Shown here: in pieces, positions 21,210 through 31,075 of the stretch
Position numbering within the stretch: position 1 is the stretch's first letter
How the letters are laid out: each line of letters begins with the position of its first letter
Program-made: the position numbers and the translations under genes
DNA from: Tanypteryx hageni
Lineage: Eukaryota > Arthropoda > Insecta > Odonata > Petaluridae
Assembly (NCBI GenBank): GCA_028673005.1
Contig: CM054113.1
Location: 44,786,048 to 44,850,047, forward strand
Direction: 5' to 3'
Length of the DNA stretch: 64,000 nucleotides
Notes under the pieces: generated by a model
The model's database searches: none
The model's input: the letters and a program-made list of their open reading frames with translations, nothing else
Told to the model about the DNA's origin: nothing

Positions 21210-21278
21210 CGCCAACGCAGCGAAACCCGTAACCCTCCACCAGCATTCAGCAACGCTGCGAAAGCCTTCAAGTCAGAT
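21210..21278 (+). mobile_element. Inverted PLE terminal (pLTR) fragment at compound 5' end (unit 1)
   Basis: About 69 bp whose plus strand reads CCAACGCAGCGAAACCC, CCTCCACCAGCATTCAGCAA and CTGCGAAAGCCTTCAA. The same sequence occurs in the sense (minus) orientation at 18030-18090. It is joined head-on to the GIY-YIG fragment, a 5' inverted tail typical of Penelope-like insertions. Counterpart 48493-48561. Confidence 0.8.
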
Positions 21279-21330
21279 AGAATACTTATGAATTTAAACA
21301 AAATTTCTTTATATAAATAAAACATCCTTA

Positions 21331-21518
21331 TCAAGTCGTATTCCCTCCTAAGGCCTGTCGACACATTTCATACACCACATAGCTGATGCCAACTGCAGGG
21401 ACCACTTTCATGAAGCTGGGCCTGATTCCTCGATAGAGACCAAAGAATCCCTCCCTTGCTATTATCTCACGTATTAATCTCGTCATGGTTTGGGCATGCT
21501 CTGGGCTTGTCAGTATAT
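21331..21518 (-). CDS. SCaMC: SCaMC-like mitochondrial carrier, terminal exon E (unit 1)
   Basis: Terminal coding exon, 188 nt, from CAG|ATATACTG to the TGA stop at 21333-21331. Peptide: (D)[19 protein letters not shown], then [20 protein letters not shown] and [21 protein letters not shown], the last matrix helix and transmembrane helix 6 with the family's VVYE ending. Summed with A-D it gives a 304-residue carrier domain without an internal stop. Only about 40 bp of 3' untranslated sequence remain before the Penelope-like insertion. Unit 2 differs here by one synonymous Val codon (GTG here, GTT there). Confidence 0.93.
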
Positions 21519-22017
21519 CTGAAAATACAAAAGAAAGTCAACATCATAACGTTGGAAAAGAGAAGAAGCGGAAAGCATATTATGTGACCAAACAAAAGAT
21601 CACAGAGAATGAATTTGAACTCATGAATTATTATGACATATTTTTTGCAAGGTTATTGACTTTGTAATATATTAACACTTTCTGGTCTGAGTGATTTAAA
21701 GAATATCTCATACAAGATTGATGGCATTGCTGACATAGAAGCAATAAAATAATTACGTGTACTTTTTATAAATTTTTATTGGCACATGCAGTTTAACTTA
21801 TGTGAAAAAATGGGCCGATCATAGGTATACCAATGGCCAAAGGGAAAAAATCAGGGATGTCGATATCTGACCGGAAAGGGTTAATTCCCTTGGCGACAAA
21901 AAAATACTGGACAAATTAACATTCAAGGAAGCTACTTCAGTCGTGATAACTTCATTCAAAATTAAAATTTTGTAAATGTGGTCTTTCATGATTTCATGAA
22001 TGTTCTCCATCACTCAC
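21519..22017 (-). other. Carrier intron D-E (unit 1)
   Basis: GTGAGT donor and TTGTATTTTCAG acceptor. No inserted element recognised. Counterpart 48802-49300. Confidence 0.85.
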
Positions 22018-22162
22018 CTTGAGCTTGGAGCCTTGTTCTCACCAGAGCAAGCGGATACGATACTATCAGCCCACATGTGCTACTAATCGTCCCACAGCAT
22101 AAGGGAAGCAAAATCCCTGGATTTTCTGAACCATTTTGCCGGATATAATAATTCTTCAAGGT
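22018..22162 (-). CDS. SCaMC: SCaMC-like mitochondrial carrier, exon D (unit 1)
   Basis: Exon of 145 nt (48 codons plus one base), from CAG|ACCTTGAAG to CAAG|GTGAGT. It encodes TLKNYYIRQNGSENPGILL, then CCGTISSTCGLIVSYPLAL and VRTRLQAQ: transmembrane helix 5 and the third carrier signature. Here the acidic position of PX[D/E]XX[K/R] is alanine (YPLALVRTR), as is usual for this repeat in SCaMC proteins. It was found by splicing logic and homology, being too short and ATG-less for a simple reading-frame search. The final G combines with AT of exon E to give Asp. Confidence 0.9.
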
Positions 22163-22740
<578 letters not shown>

Positions 22741-22844
22741 CTAGACAAAAAAATTAGCACAATTAATGAATGCACTTAGAAATCCAACTTAAGATGTTTA
22801 AGCAAAGATTTTAATGAAACAACAATGAGGATACTTCTTCTCAC

Positions 22845-23099
22845 CTCAAGTGGATATATAATGGTCTGGCTCACTCCACCAGCAATTGACCCAGCTACGA
22901 AACGCTCGTTGATGCTCAAATCCTCACCGCTGTTTTGATGGATCAACGTTTTTGTTTGCTCATAAGCCATGAACTTTATTGCAGTTTCTGGAACAATTTT
23001 TATAACATTTACTCCATTTCCTCGCCAGAGTCCTCTGATACCACCCTCTTTTACCATTTCGTGTAAACAAGACACAATTCCTCCTTTATTACCGTGTAC
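22845..23099 (-). CDS. SCaMC: SCaMC-like mitochondrial carrier, exon B (unit 1)
   Basis: Exon of 255 nt, 85 codons, phase 0/0, from CAG|GTACACGGT to CTTGAG|GTGAGA. It encodes [20 protein letters not shown], then [28 protein letters not shown] and [14 protein letters not shown], ending in IIYPLE. This is the matrix loop, second and third transmembrane helices and the start of the second carrier signature (PLE|VLK, split across the B-C junction). Domain order and spacing match SLC25A24/25 and insect SCaMC. Exon sequence is identical in unit 2. Confidence 0.93.
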
Positions 23100-24640
23100 C
23101 TGAAATAAATTCCAGAAAGATAAGTTTAAAGTGGTAAGTTCTTTTAACATCTACAGTTATGATTATCTGAACTTTTAATTAGTATTGGGAACAAATTTGG
23201 TAAAATGCAATTTTTTTCTTCATAAAATACTTTTGCGTCATATTTTTCCTCATGTATGTATGTATTTCATTTTTATACCGAATTGCGAGGGACTTTGACA
23301 TTCAGGCTGTTTCGAATGCTTCAACACTGCAATGAGACAAGGGTGGAGAAGAAGGAAGAGTGAGAATTTGCTTAAACCGCTTTGTTCATAAAGATTACTC
23401 AATTTAGTAGCAGATTTTATTTCAGCCAGCTATTAATCATTCAGTTGTTAAGTTTTACATTTTATCTATCAAAATATTTTATTGAACAACGGTATAGGAG
23501 TTGTTTCCTTTCTTTATCTTTGCCATAGTCTCCACTCATTATTAATATATATTTTATTAATGTATTTGTTGTTTTAACTACAATAGTAATATTCAAAAAT
23601 ATATATCAAAAATACATTTATATGCCTATTTGATGATATTTCAACACATGATTTTTAATAATGCCAAATTACCCCGAGCTTTTATTATCAGCGCCAACTT
23701 TGATCAGAGAATTTCAGATATTTAAACTTTATTGCAATTAGAACAAGAAGTCCAAACCAGGACTAATGCAGGCTGGTTTCCCAAAGTTGACGTTCCGAAT
23801 TTATTACTTATATTGACAAGAAAAGTGTTAGTGATTCCAAGGAATTCTCTGGAAATCAAATTAATAGAGCATTATCAGGTTAAAAATATTAATAGCAATG
23901 TCAAATTTTCTTTCTCACGTATTTTCCATATATTTCATTTGATAAATGTTACTGTTTATACACGGATATGTGTGAATCATCTGTTCATTGCTGAAGGGTA
24001 GTCAAGTGGAATAGAAAATAACAGATTTGTTCACTCATCTATGCTCAAGCCGAGTTAGGAAATAATCGTCTCCATGGCAACAAACCGATAAAATGCGATT
24101 TATAACGTAAAAACTCTGTTTTAGTAATAATTCAATAAATTACGATAAATTATCAAAATTCGGAGTTAATATTTGGAATCTAAATTCTTTTCCCCTTAGA
24201 ACAGTACAAACCTCACTCCGATATCACAATTTTAAGATATTTTAAAGTATTAAAGAAAACATCCCTGTACGATGGATTTGATACTTCAATCTTTGCCAAA
24301 AGAAATATAGCCTGAAGGTGGGCCCTGGCAGCACAAGCCTCATACCAACAAGTTTCATGAAAATCTGCCCATTGATGCAAAAGTTGTTAATAGGGGACAC
24401 ACACAGATAGGACCATTTCATTAGGCTGTTTCCTTTAGAAACCAGCCCAATAGAAATGAGTTTTTCACAAAAAATACAATATCATCACATTTAATACAAC
24501 ATAAATACCACGAAATTCTTCATGCTTTTTTAGGTTATTGGTATTTCGTTCCAGTTCAAGTATTTTTTCAGGTAATTACCATGCATGATTTAAATTAGAA
24601 GTTTGGTATTCAACAACTCAACGTCGCCTCCATTAAAATA
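23100..24640 (-). other. Carrier intron A-B, 3' part (unit 1)
   Basis: AT-rich, with no gene recognised. A segment at about 24300-24430 (TTTCATGAAAATCTGCCCAT, then GTTAATAGGGGACACACACA) resembles the 3' end of a widespread arthropod repeat, weakly. An 89-codon plus-strand frame (23732-24001) is identical in both units but unrecognised. Counterpart 50383-51923. Confidence 0.5.
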
Positions 24641-24642
24641 TA

Positions 24643-24831
24643 TAGTCAGACCCCTATTTACCACCTCTCCCCATATAGTGCCACTCCTGCTTACCGCCCA
24701 TGAATCGTCGTGAACAAAACTTCCATCTTATGATTGAATAGAGCTAGCATATACCTCGATTTATCGCCACCGCCGCTTTAGCGTCAAAGGCAGTGATGGA
24801 CAAACGGTGGCGCTAAATCGGGGTCTGACCG
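24643..24831. mobile_element. Tc1/mariner-like MITE (unit 1)
   Basis: 189 bp between TA dinucleotides (24641-24642, 24832-24833). Left end TAGTCAGACCCCTATTTACC, right end GGTGGCGCTAAATCGGGGTC then TGACCG, imperfect inverted repeats. Internal GATTTATCGCCACCG repeats the terminal motif. No coding sequence. TA flanks and GTCAGACCCC termini resemble mariner/pogo miniature elements. Confidence 0.65.
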
Positions 24832-24979
24832 TAATTAAATGTCTTAGGATATCGGCGTGGACCTAAAGAAACCCTATCTATAATAGAGAGATCTAATAAG
24901 CCTTTAGTGAAGCTCGCTGATGATATTTTCCGGCGTCGGTATATTTTCATGTCAAAATCACTTGCACTGGTTGATATGC

Positions 24980-25690
24980 AAATTGCAAGTCTATTAATCG
25001 CTATTAGGCCTCGGAGCGGAAAGTGCGATCGCGATGCGCACCAGTGAGGAAGCGAAATCTGCAGACGAGGAGAGACTTCCCTCTCGAAACGATCAAACCC
25101 CGTCACACTCCCTCAATCTCCGCCGGTACCACACGCGTAGTAAATGAGGCGAGAATCCGCCCCTGGCCGCATCCCCTCCACCCATCTTATTGCCCATAAA
25201 GAAGAGGTCAAAGGTAGTCCACCACCTCGACATCCGAACATAACCAACCTTCCATCTCCATCGCTCCCCGACCGCTGAACTACGTTATCTCGAGCAAACC
25301 TCCTCGCGCGGACCAATGGGGACGTTACGGCGGCCGGGGATGGACTTGGCTTGGACCTTGCTCGGACGACGAGAAGAGCCTTTGCTTCAGCGATGGAAAG
25401 TTACAGGGTGATGGAAGATTACGTTATGATAGACAAGACGGAGACGAAACGGGGAACATTAAAAGGCGCACACGAAATGGTCATGTCGAAACGAATGACT
25501 TCTCTCGGGAGATTTGACCCCGAGATTTATCATATTAATATTTTATCGTGCGTTTATCGGCAGCTCGGACACGGAACTATGCAACGGCAAAAAATGATGA
25601 AAAAGCGAGAGGACGGTTTCCATGCACCGACTCGGCATAGAGGGACAGACACGCTACATATCAACCCTAAATGTTTGAAAACGATTGAAA
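24980..25690. other. GC/CpG-rich segment inside intron A-B (unit 1)
   Basis: Markedly richer in CpG than its surroundings (GTGCGATCGCGATGCGCACC, CTCCTCGCGCGGACCAATGG), so possibly regulatory or a recent insertion. A 114-codon plus-strand frame from a TTG (25351-25695), Arg/Lys-rich, has one silent change between units and no recognised homology. It opens with GC-rich non-repetitive sequence and ends at an (AAT)n run. Counterpart about 52255-52965. Confidence 0.35.
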
Positions 25691-25694
25691 AATG

Positions 25695-25713
25695 AATAAT
25701 AATAATAATAATA
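25695..25713. repeat. (AAT)n microsatellite (unit 1)
   Basis: Six AAT units, unchanged in unit 2 at 52970-52988. Confidence 0.9.
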
Positions 25714-25886
25714 AGCAAAAAAGATCGTTGAAAAAAACTTCCTTGAATCTTGTTTTTTTTATAAAAACAGTTGCATAAATACTACATCCGTTAGGTACTG
25801 CAATTACATTAATCGCACTGGACTCGGACACTATCTTGTAAATATTATTAATCAAAGAAGGTTTTCACTTCGTAGAACGACATTAC

Positions 25887-26036
25887 ACGAATGAAATGAA
25901 ACCCATTACTTAAAATTACACTTCGATTTATAATCGCGACCGGTTTCACGTAACGGTAAGTAGACTGATGATGCGAAAATGGGTCGCGGATATAAATTGA
26001 AGTGTAATTTTAAATAATGGGTTTCATTTCATTCGT
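25887..26036. mobile_element. Foldback hairpin element (unit 1)
   Basis: Two nearly perfect inverted arms of about 55 nt (25887-25941, beginning ACGAATGAAATGAAACCCAT, and 25982-26036, ending GGGTTTCATTTCATTCGT) around a 40-nt centre holding GACCGGTTTCACG and CTGATGATGCGAAAATGGG. A foldback MITE is likely. Counterpart 53163-53312. Confidence 0.8.
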
Positions 26037-27128
26037 ACCAAGCAAATGTGGGAGGTACAGCACACGTTTTGTTTTAAAATCAGCAGGTCGGAAACCCATT
26101 GGTTTAAAAAATGAAGAATTCATTATATATCGACGCTACGCGCTAGTCACCACCAACTCTCATCCTATTTATTGCCGAAAAATAAATGAAAAATATTACT
26201 AATTATAAGAGCAATGAAAAATTACTCAGCCTACTACCTAAAAATAATGGCACTACAAACGTTGACGGAACAACAGTGTAAAAGGTGCTTTTTACCAAAA
26301 CAATAAATATAACTGAAAACAACTGAGGAACTACTAAACTCATGATTAAGATATAAAAAACTAGCCAAAAAAGTTTTTGGAAACCGGTGGATTTACCTTG
26401 ACCACAATTTTATTCCGGATATGAGGCGAGCTACATAATTCATTTTTGGAATTAAATTGCACACGGAGAAAACAACGGATTACTAAACTAAAGCTCCAGC
26501 TACACGCGTAAATGATCACGAATTTAACAATATTTTTAGATTCGTATGTCACAAAGGCTCCATCGAATAACACGAAGTAGTCATTCGGTCGATTTCCCTT
26601 GAATTTTGAAGACCCATCTCACAATCACGTGATACGAGGATTATCGAAGTCAGCCCACATCTGCCAAAGATCATAAAGGAAGCACTAGGAGGAGGGGGAC
26701 ATGGACATGAGTCGGCAAACCATAAACCGAAGCAATCGGTGGAAATTAGAATGTCACGTGGAAGGGATTGCGGATCGGCAAGTCACCCAACGCACAGTGG
26801 GACCAAATCCGAAAAAGGGGACCCATGTATATGCATATATTACAATACTGAAAGTAAGCGAGTAAATGCCGGAAATTTCTGAATTATTAATTTGAATAAT
26901 ACCTGTCGTATATAGAGCGAGTTTTCCATTCAGTCTCTATATATCATGCTAACATCTTCTAGGACACAACGAACAAAACGTTCGAGCTTCCGAATCCTCT
27001 TTATAACCGAGTTATACCGTGTGTAATTTTCTATAGTTCATTTATTTAAACTATTTCAGGAAGGGCTTTTCCAGGACTTATATAATGGACAAAATATCGA
27101 TAACAAAGACGATCACGTACAACCATTC
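26037..27128. other. Non-coding intron segment (unit 1)
   Basis: No gene or element recognised; only short unrecognised frames. Counterpart 53313-54404. Confidence 0.5.
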
Positions 27129-27199
27129 TGTCGGCAGGATTCGAACCCGCGAGCATTGGGAGCCAGACACGCTAACCACCCCTCTACCAAAACCGGCAA
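27129..27199 (-). other. tRNA-derived relic (SINE head or tRNA pseudogene), unit 1/2 boundary
   Basis: The minus strand has an A-box TGGTTAGCGTG (27178-27168) and a perfect B-box GGTTCGAATCC (27147-27137) at tRNA spacing, with a pairing T-arm (GCGGG/CCTGC). The 5' and 3' acceptor strands do not pair and the anticodon arm does not fold, so it is not a functional tRNA gene. It resembles the fragment at 12066-12098. Confidence 0.65.
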
Positions 27200-27691
27200 T
27201 AATATTTTTAACAGGACAAAAAGAGAACCCAGCTTATTATTTTTTGCGGTTAATTTTTTCATTATTACTACTTGCCATTTACTTGCTTTACTCATAGACT
27301 CGACTATGTACACGCAAACTCCCATTAATATTTTACGAAACGGGGAAAAATTATTTTCGCGGCAGTAAGGAAATGCGAAGGAAAATGAGGCAGATCCCGG
27401 TCTTACCGAGAGTGAAGTACAGAGGGAACGGAAGAAATAGTAACCGTTTCATATCCTTTCCACCTGCCTCCTTCCCTTCACCACTTCCATCATACGGCGA
27501 CGTCGCTCCATAAAAAATGGCTCCGTCTGAATGATCGCCTCTTCACTTGACACCCTCTAACGCCACGCGGCCAAAACCCAACCCCGAATAATCGAAGCAT
27601 AATGGAAGAAGGTTGGGTGGGGGTTTAATACCACGGCAGGTGATAGCGCGGTGGGATTGACCCCGACCAGTTTTTCTACGTCTAGACTTAC

Positions 27692-27850
27692 TTGTTGGAA
27701 CACTTTGAGTCGATCCAAAGGTGCGGTGCAGGTACGGGATACGCCTCCGGCGATGCCACCTGCTACCAGAGTTCGCCACCACATACCAGAATGCATTTCA
27801 GCCGATGTGAAATCATCTGGTACGTTCATATCCTCCCCGATGTCGAGATG
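27692..27850 (-). CDS. SCaMC: SCaMC-like mitochondrial carrier, exon A (unit 2 copy; leads into exons B-E at 23.1-21.3 kb)
   Basis: Same 53-codon exon as at 404-562 with identical coding sequence; the nearest SNP seen is in the following intron. Read on the minus strand it is the first recognisable exon of the copy whose exons B to E lie at 22845-23099, 22573-22740, 22018-22162 and 21331-21518. The intron between A and B is 4592 bp and holds a foldback hairpin, a mariner-like MITE and a tRNA-derived relic. No exon coding for EF-hand calcium-binding loops is recognised further upstream before the neighbouring unit's stop codon at 48614. Confidence 0.9.
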
Positions 27851-27966
27851 CTGAAGAGGAAGAGTGGAGCGGGTGAAACGACACTTCATAGTACTTCGAC
27901 CGTTATTACACCCTCCGTACCATCTTAAACATTTAACTACTGCAGTGAAATTACGAACACGTATCT

Positions 27967-28149
27967 GCGGTGCGGTCTTCCAGACCGCCACTGTTTATTA
28001 ATTTATTATGATTATTTCAATATCTACATCTACAATTTGGTTCTCCACGTTAAATAATGCCATGGGTTAAGTAATAAAAAAATTATATTCACTTTGTTTG
28101 TAAAATATAAACTAGGCGGTAATTTGACACTATAATTTAGGCGGTCTCT
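27967..28149. other. 183-bp presence/absence segment (unit 2)
   Basis: Counterpart of 679-861, with the same hairpin and flanking TCT. Confidence 0.7.
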
Positions 28150-28907
28150 CGCAGACAGCATCTATATAGTTAAAGGTTAAAACGTTTTCGTCAAAAAATT
28201 ACGAAAATCGATGGAACGTTTTTAGACCATTCATGGATGAATAAAGCGGAATATATTCTTGAATGTGCCTAATTTATATGCCGCGAGAAATAACGCTAGT
28301 CCAAAAAATTTCTATATTCATCACATTCTAATACGTTAAAAATCAAATTCTACCATGGCTTTCCACAAATTAAATTCATAGATATATTTAACGAAATATT
28401 AATATCATTGAGCGCACGGTATCTGGTCAAAATATACATTTTTAAGCCATTCATTTAGGATAAAAACACCCGGGACCGGCTATTTACAAGAACAAATTGG
28501 TCAAAGCCTCTCAACTGCCTCATCTTCTCCGGGGGGAAACCAAAACGAAGTCATTTATTTTTTAAGGCTGGACACTGAATCGTCTTCCCCTGGCGTGACG
28601 TCACTTTCATTACTAAGGCAAGAGAATTGGCGGCTGAATGAAGAGCACTCAGTTCGTTTTCTATTTACGAGAGTTAGCGGTAAACAGCACACGGCCTATC
28701 TACATCTACAAGTTACCCTGCAATTCACCTAGCGGACAAGATGGAGTTGGAAGAGTCTGGCAACTAGATGGGAACTCTGCGCCACAAAAAATCTGGCGAC
28801 GATACAGCTTCAATCACTCACTTGCATGGGCTATTATTACCTACGAGGTTTAGGGGGAAGTATAACTCAAAACAACTAAGTTCTGGAGCCTAGTAAAAAG
28901 TTTGGGG

Positions 28908-29165
28908 ATATTATTTACACTATTATACGTAAGATACTCTCTTCTTTAACCTTACACATGCCAGCCGACATAATTTTTATATAGAGATCACAATAAAATT
29001 GGAAAACATTGCGCCAAGATAGGTTTTATGGCAACATGGCATCCTGAATTTTTCCAGCCCTGATCATTGAGCTGACATCGTTCTGTTTGCTAACGATCAA
29101 ACGGGATAGCTACGCAAACTTATATAACTTAGAATAATAAATAACTGATTTTATCACATTTTCCG
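28908..29165. repeat. Diverged direct repeat, left copy (unit 2)
   Basis: Counterpart of 1620-1877. Confidence 0.8.
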
Positions 29166-29290
29166 GTAGGAATAGGTGGTTTCAAAATAACGATAAGTGA
29201 GCTAAGTTACCCTATTAAGGCGATATGTAAGTACAAAAACAGGGAGAGAAAGCCAACCAGCACAATACTGTCAAAATATATTACTATTAA

Positions 29291-29548
29291 TATTATTTAC
29301 GTTATGGTACGAAAGATTCTATCTTCTTTAACCTTATTACACTTGCAACCGGCATTATATTTATACAGAGTTCACAATACATTGCAAAAAATAGCGCCAA
29401 GATGGATCTTATGGCGACATGTCATCTTGAATTTTTCCAGCCCTGATCATTAACCTGACTTCGCTTTGTTTGCTAACGATCAAACGGGATAGCTACGCTA
29501 AATTAACTAACTTAGAATAATAAAGAACTGATTTTATCACGCTTTCCG
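29291..29548. repeat. Diverged direct repeat, right copy (unit 2)
   Basis: Counterpart of 2003-2260. Confidence 0.8.
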
Positions 29549-30469
29549 AGCAGTTGGTCCCAATTATAGAACCCAATGATTGAACATTGCACTTAGAACA
29601 CCCATTTATTTATATCATATTTCCATTTATTTATACGTGATTATCAACAGAAAGAAACTTACTTGTCCATCTGGAGGTTTTCGTCTGCAGTACGTAGCCA
29701 GAGTAGTTAACTGGCGCGCAAAATTCAATAAAATTCGCATCCTGAAAACACGAAACTCACGTAGACATTCAACTCGGCGTTGCTAAGGAATTTTAATGTA
29801 CACGGTCGTCAAGGCGTGCAACAATGCACTTCCACCAATATAGCCGACGAAGTACATATGTATACCTATATCACCCCCTTTATATTGCTAAAAATCTTGT
29901 CGCGAAAAGATTCTTTGTGGAACAGAGAATCAATCCTTAAATGATATTTTGAGTCAAGGGAAAATAACGTTTTACTTTCGGTCGCCAACCATCCAAGTTC
30001 AGAGATTCTCAGAGCTTCCTTTCGGTCCTCTTTTTCACAAACGGGTTTCCTCATACGCACTTCACCTTTGGTCGGTTGTTTTTAAAAACAATTTCTGCGC
30101 GATTTCAGAGAATTTTATGAATATTATCTATTGGGAAACTTTGGATGGGAGCCGAAATTGTTATGAATTCTAATCATTGCATTTGCACGCGTATCAGTCA
30201 TTAAACCAATGAAACATTTGACAGGTTGATTTTTCTGTTGACAATATATTTTAAAAATCTGGAGCAACAAATTACACCAATAATCCTATAAATACGAGGG
30301 TATAAGGATTAAAAGAAAAATAGTGGGCGGGAGATAATTTTCTAAGGACAAGTCTGAAAGTGCGTCTTTTGGAGTTAGACGACGTTGCGTTTCAACGATT
30401 CCATTCTGCAATATCTTGCAGATTCTTCACATAAGTGGGTAATTTACACCATTTATGGGCTTTTGATTT

Positions 30470-31075
30470 AATAAGAGAGAGAGAGAGAAGCAATGTTGGA
30501 TGTGGCTAATTTGCGAAATTTTTCGTCAAGCAGTTTATCAATTAACTGGTTGGTATATCCATTTTTGTTGGATATATATTTAATGATCTCCAATTCTTTG
30601 TTAAAATCAGAGCTGGATATGGGAATGTTTACTGAACGGTGTAGCATGGCATGATAAACTGCAAGTTTGTGAGATAATGGGTGGGAGAAATCAGCAGGAA
30701 TTACTTGATATGTATATGTAGGTTTTCTGTATATTTCAAAATGATGCTTATTATTATGAATTGTGATGCTTAGGTCAAAAACGTTTAATTTTTTGTGAAT
30801 TGAGTTTAAAAATATAAGATAGGAATTTAAATGTCGATGGCTCACGGTCCAACAGCATAGAACATCATCGACGTATCTGAACCAATAAAAGATATGTTTT
30901 ATAGAATGGTTATTGGAATTAAATTATATTGATTCTAAATCATCCATAAAAATGTCTGACAGTAGGGGGGAGATAGAGGAGAGCCCATTGCTAAACCTTC
31001 TTTTTGCTGATAAAATTTTCGATGATGACTGGTAGAGCGCTGCACAGTAGCATTCAAGTCAACCGTAGTTGACAT
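30470..31075 (-). pseudogene. Penelope-like RT fragment, lineage C (unit 2)
   Basis: Same relic as 3183-3788; YVDD and the upstream TAA are retained. Confidence 0.85.

Larger units (their letters stand above)
13896..21278 (-). mobile_element. Compound Penelope-like element with nested insertions (unit 1)
   Basis: 7.4-kb insertion in the 3' flank of the carrier gene, bounded by a perfect 12-bp duplication. Order on the minus strand: inverted pLTR fragment (21278-21210), GIY-YIG 3' fragment PLE-B (21209 to about 20620), pLTR with TATA box (to 20546), LINE insertion (20545-18157), remainder of the pLTR with hammerhead-like core (18147-18100), decayed PLE-A reading frame (RT and GIY-YIG) interrupted at 16704-15022 by another insertion, then a terminal pLTR (about 14060-13896). 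This tandem architecture sharing a pseudo-LTR, with a terminal inverted fragment, is known for Penelope-like elements. Confidence 0.88.

Noticed and set aside
24980..25350. Promoter of an internal carrier transcript
   Set aside because: CpG-rich, but no TATA/Inr arrangement or first exon could be tied to exon B on the minus strand; kept only as an unexplained segment.
25955..25975. Hammerhead ribozyme in the foldback element (CTGATGA ... GAAA)
   Set aside because: Only three bases lie between CTGATGA and GAAA, so no stem II can form.
27129..27199. Functional tRNA gene
   Set aside because: A and B boxes are present but the acceptor strands and anticodon arm do not pair; better read as a tRNA-derived relic.
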